A stretch of DNA of 64,000 nucleotides from UBA5314 sp040217815 (GTDB lineage: Bacteria; Bacillota; Syntrophomonadia; Syntrophomonadales; Syntrophomonadaceae): positions 1-64,000 of the forward strand of contig JBEHWI010000010.1 of NCBI GenBank assembly GCA_040217815.1, given 5' to 3'. The position numbers were made by a program, and so were the translations under genes. The notes under the pieces were generated by a model. It had not been told where the DNA came from, did no database searches, and saw only the letters and a program-made list of their open reading frames with translations. This document shows positions 25,559-34,680 of this stretch, piece after piece; positions within the stretch are counted from its first letter, which is position 1; the number at the start of each line of letters is the position of its first letter.

Positions 25559-27319
25559 ATGCATAAGAGTTTGCGGACCTTTATCGAGCAGCTGTGGAGG
25601 GAAAAGGAAATAGTAGAGGTGTCGGCCGAAGTTGATCCCCATCTCGAATTGGCCGAGATACACCGCCGGGTGGTTGAAGAGGGAGGCCCGGCTCTCTTGT
25701 TCACCCGGGTCAAGGGCTCATCATTTCCGGTGGCCACCAACCTGTTTGGAACGGTAAGGCGAATGGAACTGGCTATGGGCCCCAGACCGGAAGCCATCAT
25801 CAAGAAGGCCATCCAGGCTATGGACAGGTTGATGCCGCCCGGAATTAAAACCCTGTGGCAAGAGCGAAGCTGGCTCCTGGATGTGGCCAAAACCGGTTTG
25901 CGCCGGGTTTCTCTCCAGAACGCCCCTGTTTTAGGAGCCTGTATGGATAATGTAAACCTTCGTAAACTGCCGGTTTTAACCAGCTGGCAGGAAGATGGAG
26001 GAGCTTTTTTCACCCTGCCCCTGGTATATACCGAAAAACCGGGGAGCCGTGAGCACAACCTGGGTATGTACCGCCTCCAGATCCATTCCGAAAACCAGAC
26101 CGGCATGCACTGGCAGATCCACAAGGGGGGCGGGTTTCACTACTATGAAGCGGAGAAGAGGGGACAGGCCCTGCCGGTTACCGTCTTCCTGGGGGGGCCT
26201 CCGGCCCTGACCATTGCTGCTATTACCGCTCTGCCGGAGATGCTGCCGGAACTCCTCTATGCTTCATTCCTGCTGGGGGAGAAGATAAACATGGTCGATC
26301 TGGACGGCTATCCCCACCCCCTGGTGGCTGAGGCCGAATTTGCACTATGCGGGGAGGTTCCGCCCGGGGTGCGTAAACCGGAAGGGCCGTTTGGCGACCA
26401 TTACGGCTATTATTCGCTTACCCATGACTTCCCGGTGTTCAATGTAAAGCGGGTTTATCATCGCAAAGATGCCATTTATCCGGCTACTGTGGTGGGTATT
26501 CCGCGCCAGGAGGACTACTATATAGGGGAGTGGATGCAGGACCTGCTTTCTCCCATATTTCCTGTACTCATGCCCGGGCTGAAATCACTCTGGACCTATG
26601 CGGAAGCGGGTTTTCACACCCTGTGCGCAGCGGTGGTTAGGGAAAGCTATTTTAGGGAGGCTCTGGCGCATTGCTTCAGAATACTGGGAGAAGGCCAGCT
26701 CAGCCTTACCAAGGTACTGCTGGTCACCGATGTGGACCTGGATTTAAAAGACTTTCCCCGCCTGCTGGAAAGCATTCTACAGCGTTTCAACCCGGCCCGG
26801 GACCTTTTAATAATCAATGATACGGCGATGGACACTCTGGACTACACGGGAAGAAAGTTCAATCAGGGGAGCAAGGCGATAATGCTGGGCCTGGGCGAGC
26901 CGGTGCGGGAGCTTCCGGCGGAATACAAGGCGGGCCCGCTGCCCGGTATTGCCAAGATCAAGCCCTATTGCCCTGGATGCCTTATGGTTTCCGGTGGCTC
27001 ATATCCCGGTCAACCTGAACTGGCCAGGGTGCTTGTAGAGCAGGCCGGTTCCACCATTTCTTCCTGGCCTCTGATTATCCTGGTGGACGACGTGGATGCC
27101 GTTAGCAGTCAAACCGACTTTTTGTGGACGGTTTTCACCCGTTTTGATCCGGCCTGGGATATCTATGCAAGATCCAGCGTGCAGCGCAATGCGCTTCAAT
27201 ACCAGCTGCCGATCCTCATAGACGCCCGGATGAAACCGGAGTATCCCGCGGCCTTAACTCCCCGGGGGGACATCGTCAAAACAGTTGACCGGCGCTGGAA
27301 GGAGCTATTCGAAAAATAA
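25559..27319 (+). CDS. UbiD-family (de)carboxylase
   Basis: A 586-residue prenylated-FMN-dependent decarboxylase. The active-site block PEGPFGDHYGYYS near residues 276-288 carries the conserved Glu, with Asp at the position that is Glu in many UbiD proteins. The downstream VYHRKDAIYPATVVG and QEDYYIGEWMQDLLSPIFPVLMPG are typical of the long UbiD subgroup that includes proteins annotated as menaquinone-biosynthesis decarboxylases. The C-terminal LLIINDTAMDTLDYTG and VLVDDVDAV complete it. It is coupled to the LpdD-like gene. Aromatic acid or polyprenyl-quinone precursor decarboxylation is the family role; the substrate is open. Confidence 0.85.
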   Translation: MHKSLRTFIEQLWREKEIVEVSAEVDPHLELAEIHRRVVEEGGPALLFTRVKGSSFPVATNLFGTVRRMELAMGPRPEAIIKKAIQAMDRLMPPGIKTLWQERSWLLDVAKTGLRRVSLQNAPVLGACMDNVNLRKLPVLTSWQEDGGAFFTLPLVYTEKPGSREHNLGMYRLQIHSENQTGMHWQIHKGGGFHYYEAEKRGQALPVTVFLGGPPALTIAAITALPEMLPELLYASFLLGEKINMVDLDGYPHPLVAEAEFALCGEVPPGVRKPEGPFGDHYGYYSLTHDFPVFNVKRVYHRKDAIYPATVVGIPRQEDYYIGEWMQDLLSPIFPVLMPGLKSLWTYAEAGFHTLCAAVVRESYFREALAHCFRILGEGQLSLTKVLLVTDVDLDLKDFPRLLESILQRFNPARDLLIINDTAMDTLDYTGRKFNQGSKAIMLGLGEPVRELPAEYKAGPLPGIAKIKPYCPGCLMVSGGSYPGQPELARVLVEQAGSTISSWPLIILVDDVDAVSSQTDFLWTVFTRFDPAWDIYARSSVQRNALQYQLPILIDARMKPEYPAALTPRGDIVKTVDRRWKELFEK

Positions 27320-27351
27320 CAGGGCAGGAGAAAAGAAGATACAAAAACTGT

Positions 27352-27627
27352 CAGAGCGTTGACAGAAGTGAAGAACCATCCAGGCACCACGATTTCATTT
27401 CGCTTCGCTTAAAAAATTGAATGATGAGCAAGGCACAAAACTGGCCCGTGATTGAGACGTACAGAAGTACGTTGATTGAACGGGCCAGTTTTGTAACGCA
27501 GACAACGCCCATGGACGGGCTAGTGCAGCGACGTTCACGGACGAACTAGTGCGGCGTTGGCAGGACGCCAAAGAGCCGCCGGTGCCAGGATGGCAAGGAG
27601 CTGCGATTCGCTTCTATCGGCGCTCTG
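27352..27627. repeat. Palindromic intergenic element, copy A (276 bp)
   Basis: It is bounded by imperfect terminal inverted repeats, CAGAGCG at 27352-27358 and CGCTCTG at 27621-27627, with the match extending about 17 of 25 bases. It contains the family core GTACAGAAGTACGTTGATTG and AACGCAG, plus four tandem small hairpins. No open reading frame of interest. Related copies lie at 38252, 56690 and 57987. It fills the gap between the UbiD and VanW genes. Confidence 0.75.
27507..27595 (+). other. Four tandem small hairpins with GGA-containing loops
   Basis: Stem-loops: GCCC-ATGGAC-GGGC (27507-27520), GTTC-ACGGAC-GAAC (27533-27546), TTGGC-AGGAC-GCCAA (27557-27571) and TGCC-AGGAT-GGCA (27583-27595). 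The stems differ in sequence yet stay paired, while every loop keeps A(N)GGA. The first and fourth recur in copy D. The pattern suggests selection for RNA structure. Confidence 0.6.
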
Positions 27628-27637
27628 GGGATTGATT

Positions 27638-28750
27638 TCAAGCCTTTTTCTTATCGCTGGCATTACCGTATAATTCTACAATTACGGAATTGTTGTTGAG
27701 GTAGCTGTGGATCACGACGGGATTGCTCAAATTGTTTTTAAACTTCAGGTCCAGCTGGTTGTAGGCAACCGTTGCATCCCTGGCATTGGGAATCGATTTG
27801 CCAGGAATAGTATGGTTGAAGTGCTCCACAATAGGAAGGGCATTTTGCAGGACGGTATTATAAAGGGTGGTGGCGACCTGGCAGACGCCTCCGCCCAGGT
27901 CCAGGGTAAGGTTTTTCCCGCTGATGGTAGGGGCTTCGGTATAACCCTTTTCTTTGCTTCTCTGTCCTACCCGATCATTAAAGGAAAAGGTCTCACCCGG
28001 CAGGACTACTGTATTGTCGAGCATCCTGGCGGCCAGGTCAATATTGTTGGAGCGGCTGGCCGAAGACCCGGCCATTGTGGTAGAAAAAACAGCCAAGCGG
28101 CTGTTTACATTTACTAAATCGGCTTTAACTACCCGTGGTTGAACCACCTTTTTGGGCAAAGGGAGCTCACCTGAGGCACGTGCCTTTATATAGTCCTGAA
28201 TCCTGCTGGTCATCAGCTCGATATCCAGCTCCTGACCGGCCTTTTCTTCGGTAATGGATAGACTGCTGTTTCCGTAGTCCAGGCCGGCATCCTGGGCCGG
28301 CGTTCTGACCTGTTCATTGATCAGATCCAGAGAATTCTTTAATTTTTCCTGGTCATAGGATATCTCCATGGGAAGGTTGACCGATTTGGCCTGGAGTTTA
28401 ATGATATTTAACGCCTTTTCCGATCCGCCCCCGTTATTGGCCACAGTCAACGCCGTGTCCACGGTCTTGGAAAAATCATAGACGAATTCATAGTCCCTGG
28501 TCATCAATACCCAGCGTTTGTTGCCGTCGTAAAGGGTTATTTTTTCGTCTATTTTGGCATTGGACACCTTTTGCCCCAGGTAGACAACCGCCTGGTCCCT
28601 GGTCAAACCGCCCACATCAAAACCATTGACCAAAATGCCATCAGGGATAACTTGAGGGTTGTCAGGAATGACCCAAGCAGCCCCTATTACCGTATTGATA
28701 GCAAATTGACACAGGATAATCAATGGTATTATTATTCGTTTGGGTTTCAT
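27638..28750 (-). CDS. VanW-family protein with putative peptidoglycan-binding domain
   Basis: A 370-residue exported protein. An N-terminal signal/anchor (IIIPLIILCQFAINTVIGAA) is followed by a PG-binding-4-type region (about 35-190; VNGFDVGGLTRDQAVVYL). The VanW domain follows (LPGETFSFNDRVGQRSKEKGY ... LGGGVCQVATTLYNTVL ... VEHFNHTIPG). The Cys in GGGVCQVAT is the family hallmark. GGAAGGAT precedes ATG 28750. VanW proteins are common in spore-forming Firmicutes and linked to the cell wall; the activity is not established here. Confidence 0.88.
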   Translation of the reverse strand: MKPKRIIIPLIILCQFAINTVIGAAWVIPDNPQVIPDGILVNGFDVGGLTRDQAVVYLGQKVSNAKIDEKITLYDGNKRWVLMTRDYEFVYDFSKTVDTALTVANNGGGSEKALNIIKLQAKSVNLPMEISYDQEKLKNSLDLINEQVRTPAQDAGLDYGNSSLSITEEKAGQELDIELMTSRIQDYIKARASGELPLPKKVVQPRVVKADLVNVNSRLAVFSTTMAGSSASRSNNIDLAARMLDNTVVLPGETFSFNDRVGQRSKEKGYTEAPTISGKNLTLDLGGGVCQVATTLYNTVLQNALPIVEHFNHTIPGKSIPNARDATVAYNQLDLKFKNNLSNPVVIHSYLNNNSVIVELYGNASDKKKA

Positions 28751-28780
28751 CCCTAGCTGATCCTTCCAAAGCTAAAATAA

Positions 28781-29542
28781 TCAGACGTTAATCATCAGAT
28801 CCTTCATTTTATCAGCGGCTATAACCCGATCGATGATCTCTTTGGTAATAGTTTCTCCCTGTAAAACAATGATCCTGCCGTCGGCATCGGTGATGTCTGC
28901 TTTGCTTACCTTGCCCAGCAGATATTCTCTTTGCCTTTGCTCAAACATCTCCACGGCTTTACCATTGGCGGCCTGTTCGGATTCTTCTACGACGGCATCT
29001 GAAGCGGCAGCAGCCACCGGAGCCGCCGCAGTCGGATTCTCATAATCGCTGATATTGGCCACCAGCAAACTTTCAACCTCATTTTTCACTATCAGGGCGT
29101 CTTTACCGAAAGTAAGCGCCGCCTGGGCTGGAATGATGCCTCGGGGGGAATTATTGGTGTCGACCAGTTCACAACCAGTGATCTGACCGGTATCTTCGTT
29201 AATATGATATTCACTGATCTTGCCTATAATGCGGCCTTTTTGAGTTAAAACCCGGTTGCCGATAAGGTTGATACCCTTTTCTACCAATTTGATGCCCGCC
29301 TGCTCTTCATTGAGCTTCTTGACAATGCCTTCCGTGGCTACCATTACGGCGTCTGATCCAATGCCTTCCGCTTGATTAAAAGGGATCACATAAGAACCGA
29401 AATACCAGTTGGGGATATCTACCACTAAATAGTCGACAGCCTTCTTTTCAGCATTAATTAATAGATCACGCACCCGGCCGATTTCCTTGCCGTCCGCAAT
29501 ACTGAATACGGCTAAACCTTTGATTTCGGAACTCTGCATCAT
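28781..29542 (-). CDS. double PRC-barrel domain protein
   Basis: A 253-residue protein. Two PRC-barrel units are seen: IKGLAVFSIADGKEIGRVRDLLIN near residue 5 and IGNRVLTQKGRIIGKISEYHINEDTG near residue 95. An Ala-rich linker and an acidic C-terminal segment on metabolically neutral ground (VLQGETITKEIIDRVIAADKM) follow. GGGAGG lies nine bases before ATG 29542. PRC barrels bind other proteins or RNA; the function is unknown. It sits with VanW and the TM protein on the same strand. Confidence 0.75.
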   Translation of the reverse strand: MMQSSEIKGLAVFSIADGKEIGRVRDLLINAEKKAVDYLVVDIPNWYFGSYVIPFNQAEGIGSDAVMVATEGIVKKLNEEQAGIKLVEKGINLIGNRVLTQKGRIIGKISEYHINEDTGQITGCELVDTNNSPRGIIPAQAALTFGKDALIVKNEVESLLVANISDYENPTAAAPVAAAASDAVVEESEQAANGKAVEMFEQRQREYLLGKVSKADITDADGRIIVLQGETITKEIIDRVIAADKMKDLMINV

Positions 29543-29578
29543 TGTACAAAAACCTCCCAAAATGTTGATTGCACTCTA

Positions 29579-31132
29579 TCAAGCCAGTTTACTGCGCATA
29601 ACCTCAATATCTTCGGCAATCATCTGTGCCAGTTTCGGTGAAGGAGTGCGGTTTAAAGCCACCTCGAATATTCGGATGGCTTTCTGGTAATCGCTGTTGA
29701 ACTTGGCCTGAAATGCCCTGTCGATAACCAGTGCAAGATCGAGCTGCATCAGGTCATCTTCCGTCGCTTCCTGCTGATCATTTATAGATTCTTTATCGAG
29801 CACCATTTCTCCTGCGTCTCCAACAGGAATTTGCTGATTTGTTAACAACGGCGCTACACCCTCGAATTCTTCGGGATCATTCTCCTCCGGGCGCTGATCA
29901 CGCGATGCTTCAACCAGCTCAAGATGCCTTTCAGCAGGGGCTTCGGATATGGCTACAGCAATTTTGGGAGGGATTTCATCAGATTTTATAGAGACAATTG
30001 GTTCCTGATGTATCTCTTGAGTTTCCTCATTATCCATTTCTCGGCCGCCGGCCGTATCGGACAGTTTAGCAGCAGTTAACGAAATCTCCTGCTCTTGGGC
30101 GGGGAGGATTTCCTCTTGATGCCCATTGCTTATCTTATATGCGAATTTCTGGGCAATTTCTTCAACGGCCTTTTTATTTAACTCAATTTCAGCTGCCGGC
30201 TGTATAAGGACTTCATTTAGTACTGGTTCTGATACCGGCGGCAGACTTTCTTTCTGGACCGGTTCAATCGGTCTGGCCATAATGCTGCCAGCGGCTGAGG
30301 CAAGGGCTGCTTTCTCTTCCTTGTATTCACTCAGATAAGATACGGTAGCATGGGGCGTCGCTGCGGGTTCCGCCAGGATTGGCTTCGCTTCTTCCACCTG
30401 CTGGTCAGAAGCCGGGTCACGCAGAACATAGGTGGATTTTTGAGCTGGCTTTTCTTCCTGCTGGGGGTGCGGACGAATCTCGGACATGCTGAGTTGGGCC
30501 GATTTTTCCATTACTTCTTGAGTATCTTCAGGGCTTAAAGTTGACCGGCTGCTTGCAGCTTCATGTTTATTATCATCAGGCGCGGGCTTTTGGCTAACGA
30601 TATCACCTGAACGGTTGGAGGCTGAGGCACTGCCCAGCTGAGAGATGCCGCCCAAGAGGGTGGATTCCAAAACTGGCTGGGATGTTTCATACAATTCGGA
30701 TGAGCTTGTATTTTTTAGTGAGGTGGTAGATTCACTTAATATCCGGGAAAATAGTGGTGCATCATTATCTGATTTGGTTTTGGAAAACTTGACGGTACTG
30801 AGGAGCGCCTCGCGTTCCGAACGTGCCTCTATGTAGTCTAGATCCGTTTCACTCCACACCGCAGAATCCATATCCTGGTCTTCGATATCAGGCTGAACTC
30901 GGGAATCGATGCCTTTTGCCAAAAATCCGAGCAAAATAGCAACGGTATAGAATGCAATGACCCAATTTACCGGAACAAAGGCTAAAAGATAGGGAAGGAA
31001 TGCAGCCAGGAAATAGGCATATACAACAGGCATGATTATAAGTCTAAAAATGTTCCGCCTGTCTCTCAAGAAAAAATAAGCGGCAAGCGCAATGACAATA
31101 TTAAACACAATCAGGACAAGTTGGTATTGCAC
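29579..31132 (-). CDS. membrane protein with long acidic cytoplasmic region
   Basis: A 517-residue protein. Three or so N-terminal TM segments (LVLIVFNIVIALAAYFFL; IIMPVVYAYFLAAFLPYLLAF; VNWVIAFYTVAILLGFLA) are followed by about 350 residues rich in Glu/Ser/Pro with low complexity. A C-terminal helical piece (DRAFQAKFNSDYQKAIRIFEVALNRTP) looks like a single TPR-type hairpin. GTG 31132 has GGAGG six bases upstream; the longer frame to 31342 has no ribosome site and reads as noncoding. Function unknown; it may scaffold the neighbouring PRC-barrel and DUF6179/6323 proteins (inference). Confidence 0.65.
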   Translation of the reverse strand: MQYQLVLIVFNIVIALAAYFFLRDRRNIFRLIIMPVVYAYFLAAFLPYLLAFVPVNWVIAFYTVAILLGFLAKGIDSRVQPDIEDQDMDSAVWSETDLDYIEARSEREALLSTVKFSKTKSDNDAPLFSRILSESTTSLKNTSSSELYETSQPVLESTLLGGISQLGSASASNRSGDIVSQKPAPDDNKHEAASSRSTLSPEDTQEVMEKSAQLSMSEIRPHPQQEEKPAQKSTYVLRDPASDQQVEEAKPILAEPAATPHATVSYLSEYKEEKAALASAAGSIMARPIEPVQKESLPPVSEPVLNEVLIQPAAEIELNKKAVEEIAQKFAYKISNGHQEEILPAQEQEISLTAAKLSDTAGGREMDNEETQEIHQEPIVSIKSDEIPPKIAVAISEAPAERHLELVEASRDQRPEENDPEEFEGVAPLLTNQQIPVGDAGEMVLDKESINDQQEATEDDLMQLDLALVIDRAFQAKFNSDYQKAIRIFEVALNRTPSPKLAQMIAEDIEVMRSKLA

Positions 31133-31298
31133 ACCATACCTCCAAAAATATACCTCAAATTTACCACTTCGACATTTTTTATACAATTCCTTTCTATGAA
31201 TCAGAAACCCAACTAAGGTCCTAGGAACTGGGCCTATAGGGCAGAAAGGGAAAGGAAAATGGGACCAAATTTGCCATGAATGGGATGGATGGGCTGGC

Positions 31299-32699
31299 TT
31301 AGGGATTATACAATATATCGTTAAGCCGTTGCTCAATGCCATCCAGACGCTTTGCCGACAGTCCGTGGAAGTAACAGGCCAGTTTAATTTGCCAGATGAT
31401 ATTTAATTCTGCAACAACTAAATTTTGCAGTTTAAGGACCCGGGCGCCGCGCAATTGTTCCGCAAATGCAATTTTGGCCAGGATTGACAATTCAATATCA
31501 CCCAGGGTGTCGAATAGGAGGACATAGTCCTGGCCGAAAAGGCAATCTGCCTCTAACACATCTAAAAAATCAACTAGAGAGTTGATATTGGAGGCAATAA
31601 CATTCACCTTGGAGGCCGGTTCGACGGTTTCCCTGATCTGTTCGGCCAGTTTTCGGAATGCTTCATCAGACAACCGTTCACCATAGTCAAGGGCTACTCG
31701 TACGGCTTCCTGGTAAGGCTGGGCGGCAATTATTACATTGGCCAGACTTTTGTTTTCCAGGGCGTTGACAAAGCGGGGCATAAAAAGGGGTACGAAGACC
31801 TCTATATAATTGATAAAATCTGGATCGGCAACGCCCAGCAAATTCAACAGTTTATCGATAGTATGGCTGATTACCATTGGATATTGAGCAGGGCTCATTG
31901 CGTTAAAATAATGTTGGAGCATGTTGATTTGAGTGTTGGATATGGTCAAGTCGCCAGGCTGGTTACCCGCTAAAAAAGAAAAAACCGAGTTGATGAAGAT
32001 GATTTCAAACACGTTGATCAGCGCTTCGGCGATATCGATCCGGTATACCCGGCCGTAATCTCTCAGCAACTGGTTGATATCAGCGGGGGAGAATAGGTGG
32101 CAAAAATCAGTTTCCATGGACAGCTTTTTTAAATATTGTTCAATATAAAATATTCCCTGCAAACGCATATTATCCGAAAATAATGGATAGTCAATGCCGG
32201 CCATAGTATTCTGGGCATTAAAAAGAAGGTCGTAATGGTTTAAGAAATCGGGCAAATCTTCATCAATAGAGTAATGATAGCCTCTAATAGGAATATTCAT
32301 TTTGCGCTCTTTTATTTCTTGGTACAGAATCTGGGTCTGCTCCAGGCAGGTGCTTATTAAAGCCTGACCTTTCCCGTATATTTCAGCCGGACAGGAGTTG
32401 GCCAGGCAGTTGATGGCCGCCTCTTTGTGACGGAAACTCTTTAAATAGGCGTCTGTAGAATACAGGAGAGACCCTAATAGGCGCTGGGCGGTCTCCACTG
32501 TAACCGAACTGCTTTCACCCCTGGTGTACTTTAAGATCAATTCGGCCAGCAACGGCATTAATAGTTCCTGAAACTCATCAACAGCCTTTTGGTCCAAAAT
32601 GCTTCGGCGCTGGCCTTCTCTTAACAGGAAAAGGGTATAGCTCTTTGGCTCCAGGGTGTTTTTCATAAGGCTATACTTTTGAATGCCGGTATTTTTCAT
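31299..32699 (-). CDS. DUF6179-type protein
   Basis: A 466-residue soluble, mostly helical protein. The segment YTRGESSSVTVETAQRLLGSLLYS near residue 58 is what I recall as the hallmark of DUF6179. No catalytic motif is seen. ATG 32699 overlaps the DUF6323 stop by four bases (ATGA), with GAGGGG upstream, so the two proteins are co-translated and probably act together. Function unknown. Confidence 0.65.
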   Translation of the reverse strand: MKNTGIQKYSLMKNTLEPKSYTLFLLREGQRRSILDQKAVDEFQELLMPLLAELILKYTRGESSSVTVETAQRLLGSLLYSTDAYLKSFRHKEAAINCLANSCPAEIYGKGQALISTCLEQTQILYQEIKERKMNIPIRGYHYSIDEDLPDFLNHYDLLFNAQNTMAGIDYPLFSDNMRLQGIFYIEQYLKKLSMETDFCHLFSPADINQLLRDYGRVYRIDIAEALINVFEIIFINSVFSFLAGNQPGDLTISNTQINMLQHYFNAMSPAQYPMVISHTIDKLLNLLGVADPDFINYIEVFVPLFMPRFVNALENKSLANVIIAAQPYQEAVRVALDYGERLSDEAFRKLAEQIRETVEPASKVNVIASNINSLVDFLDVLEADCLFGQDYVLLFDTLGDIELSILAKIAFAEQLRGARVLKLQNLVVAELNIIWQIKLACYFHGLSAKRLDGIEQRLNDILYNP

Positions 32700-33130
32700 C
32701 GATTGCCCCTCATCATTCTTGACCACAGGGGCAGGTCCCGGTGCTTTAAAAGCTCTGCCGAACCGCGGCTGGGGCCATCGAATAATTCTTTCATTATATT
32801 TATCAATTCATCGTCGCTTATTCGGTCATGGGTTTCGTTTTTCATAAAATAGAAGATTTCCACCAGTTCATTTAATAGGGGCGCATAGTCTGATGAACTT
32901 ATGTAGGCTGAGGAGCTGAAGACCTTTATTATTTTCTGGAGTGAATCGGTGCTGAGTTCGACCCGGCCCTGCTCGAGAATGGCCTGATTTCTAGTTTCAA
33001 TGAGTTCACGGGCCTGTGTTTCACTTAAAAGCAAGCCGTAAGGCCTGGTTTGGTCGTTCATCTGCAGTATATCATTTAGTTGGAGTTTGACAGTCATCTC
33101 CGGGCTTTTAAAAATATCAAGTATCCGCAT
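32696..33130 (-). CDS. DUF6323-type protein
   Basis: A 144-residue soluble protein. The pattern PYGLLLSETQARELIETRN ... GRVELS ... YISSSDYAPLLNELVEIFYFMKNET ... ISDDELI ... GSAELL fits DUF6323, which is found next to DUF6179 in Clostridia. ATG 33130 is preceded by GGAGGAGGG. First gene of a coupled pair with the DUF6179 gene. Function unknown. Confidence 0.65.
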   Translation of the reverse strand: MRILDIFKSPEMTVKLQLNDILQMNDQTRPYGLLLSETQARELIETRNQAILEQGRVELSTDSLQKIIKVFSSSAYISSSDYAPLLNELVEIFYFMKNETHDRISDDELINIMKELFDGPSRGSAELLKHRDLPLWSRMMRGNR

Positions 33131-33276
33131 ATTCCCATTCCCTCCTCCCCAAATAAATAAACTTGACAAATAACAATTAATGTGCTAAAATAAAAATTTA
33201 ATAAACAATGATTAATAATTTTACTTAAATTATGCCCGGGTGTCAAGACTCGGGTTATCCAGCTGGTTAAACTAAA

Positions 33277-33320
33277 AAGCCTGCTTAAAACCGGATAATC
33301 CGGTTAAGCAGGCTTTTTTT
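33277..33320. terminator. Strong hairpin terminator after the enoyl-CoA hydratase gene
   Basis: AAGCCTGCTT (33277-33286) pairs with AAGCAGGCTT (33306-33315), with an inner ACCGGAT/ATCCGGT pairing. A run of seven T follows on the plus strand and five T on the minus strand. It ends the minus-strand enoyl-CoA hydratase gene (stop at 33332). Confidence 0.85.
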
Positions 33321-33331
33321 AATTATTGTCT

Positions 33332-34087
33332 TCAGCTTCCTATAAATTTACGGACGCGCCGTTCAAATTCATCGGTGATAAACATGCGGTTGACATATTC
33401 TGCTTCCAGGTCCAGGGCCTCTCCTAAAGGAAGCAGAGCACCCCGAAGCAGTACCTCCTTAACTGCTTTAACGGCCTCTGGTCCTTTGGTGATAATCGTT
33501 TCAGCAATTTCCCGTGCCTTAATCATAGCAGCACCTTCCGGAGCCAGGTGCTGTACGAGGCCGTAGTCAATTGCATCCTGGGCGGTGACCCGGCTGGCTC
33601 TAAAAAGCATATCCCTGGCCCGGCCCGGTCCGGCTAGGCGGAGCAGCCGCTGGGTGCAAAAGACCAGATTCAGGTTGACTCCGGTGGCGGATAAAAGAAC
33701 CTTTTCATCCATAACCCGAATATCAGCGGACATAGCCAAATCGAGTCCGGCGCCAAAAGCGAAACCATTTATGGCGGCAATAACCGGACAGCTGCACTCG
33801 GTTATTTTTGTAAAACAGCGATATACTTTGGAAAAGTAAGCCTGGTTCTGTTCGGGAGTATTTTTGGAAAGCTCGTATATGTCTAGGCCTGCACTGAAGG
33901 AATGGCTTCCCTGGCCGGTTATAAGTACTACAGCAGCAACGGATTGTTCAATTTCATCAAAAGTTTTGGATAATTCCTCGATCGTATTCTGGCCAAGGAC
34001 GTTGGCGGGCGGTCGGTTCAGGGTTACAGTGGCTATCATATCTTCAATATTCAGTCCAACCAGATGGTTCTCCTCATTATTGGACAT
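33332..34087 (-). CDS. enoyl-CoA hydratase/isomerase family protein
   Basis: A 251-residue crotonase-fold protein. The oxyanion-hole segments are HSFSAGLDIYEL near residue 58 and CPVIAAINGFAFGAGLDLAMSADIRV near residue 95. The first catalytic Glu position of classical hydratases is not obvious (the segment LVFCTQRLLRLAGPGRARDML lacks the usual Glu pair), so another crotonase reaction is possible. ATG 34087 has GAGGAGGGGAAA upstream. It is divergent from the thiolase, sharing a 590-base intergenic region; both would fit fatty-acid beta-oxidation. Confidence 0.85.
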   Translation of the reverse strand: MSNNEENHLVGLNIEDMIATVTLNRPPANVLGQNTIEELSKTFDEIEQSVAAVVLITGQGSHSFSAGLDIYELSKNTPEQNQAYFSKVYRCFTKITECSCPVIAAINGFAFGAGLDLAMSADIRVMDEKVLLSATGVNLNLVFCTQRLLRLAGPGRARDMLFRASRVTAQDAIDYGLVQHLAPEGAAMIKAREIAETIITKGPEAVKAVKEVLLRGALLPLGEALDLEAEYVNRMFITDEFERRVRKFIGS

Positions 34088-34238
34088 GCCTTTCCCCTCC
34101 TCGCAAACAATTAGATTGCCTACCAATAGTTAACACCTTAAATAATTTTGCGTCAACGATAATATGTCTTATACAGTAATTTCTGCCAATAGCGTTTAAT
34201 AGATTTCCAGGTGCGAAAAATGGGAGGGGGTTTTAGGG

Positions 34239-34341
34239 TTGCAAATTGGGTCGTCTGTATATACGAAAGCAACTACTGGTTCACTTTTCAGTTTTTGGGG
34301 CTTTAGCACGGAAACGAGAGAGCAACGGTCGCAATTTGCAA
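34239..34341. promoter_or_regulatory. Probable upstream activator sites for the sigma-54 regulator
   Basis: TTGCAAATTG (34239-34248) and its exact reverse complement CAATTTGCAA (34332-34341) face each other about 93 bases apart. They lie 125-230 bases upstream of a -24/-12 promoter, the usual place for enhancer sites. AGGGTTGCAAA (34235-34245) recurs exactly at 37872-37882, upstream of the regulator gene. Confidence 0.6.
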
Positions 34342-34465
34342 CACCGAATGGGCAGGGAAATAACTTTTTAGACCCGGACAGTGCTGAAGGACAGATAACC
34401 GGATGACCATAAAAATGGGCAGTTGCGGCCTGCGAACAGACCGTAACTAAAAAATAATGCCGGGA

Positions 34466-34481
34466 TGGCACGCTATTTGCT
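34466..34481 (+). promoter_or_regulatory. Sigma-54 promoter of the thiolase gene
   Basis: TGGCAC-N5-TTGCT matches the -24/-12 consensus fully, with GG at 34467-34468 and GC at 34479-34480. It points to the thiolase at 34681, leaving an untranslated leader of about 190 bases. A sigma-54 activator is encoded directly downstream in the opposite direction. Confidence 0.85.
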
Positions 34482-34680
34482 TGTTTATAGATGCAAAGCA
34501 AGACAACCAGGTTCTGCTCATGCAAAGACAATGATTCATTTTGCAGCTACTGGCCTAAGATGCGCCAATTTATTTAATGGTTGGGCTAGAACGATCGAAG
34601 GGAGGTTTAAACGAACAGGGTAGGAGCGGAACAAATTGAGAAGGCGCCGAGATATAAAGAATTAATTAGGGGGATTCAAA

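Noticed and set aside
31133..31342. N-terminal extension of the TM/acidic protein
   Set aside because: It lacks a ribosome site and overlaps the end of the DUF6179 gene; GTG 31132 has GGAGG.
34127..34680. Possible second sigma-54 promoter facing the enoyl-CoA hydratase
   Set aside because: No GC-N10-CC arrangement with the needed flanks was found on the minus strand.
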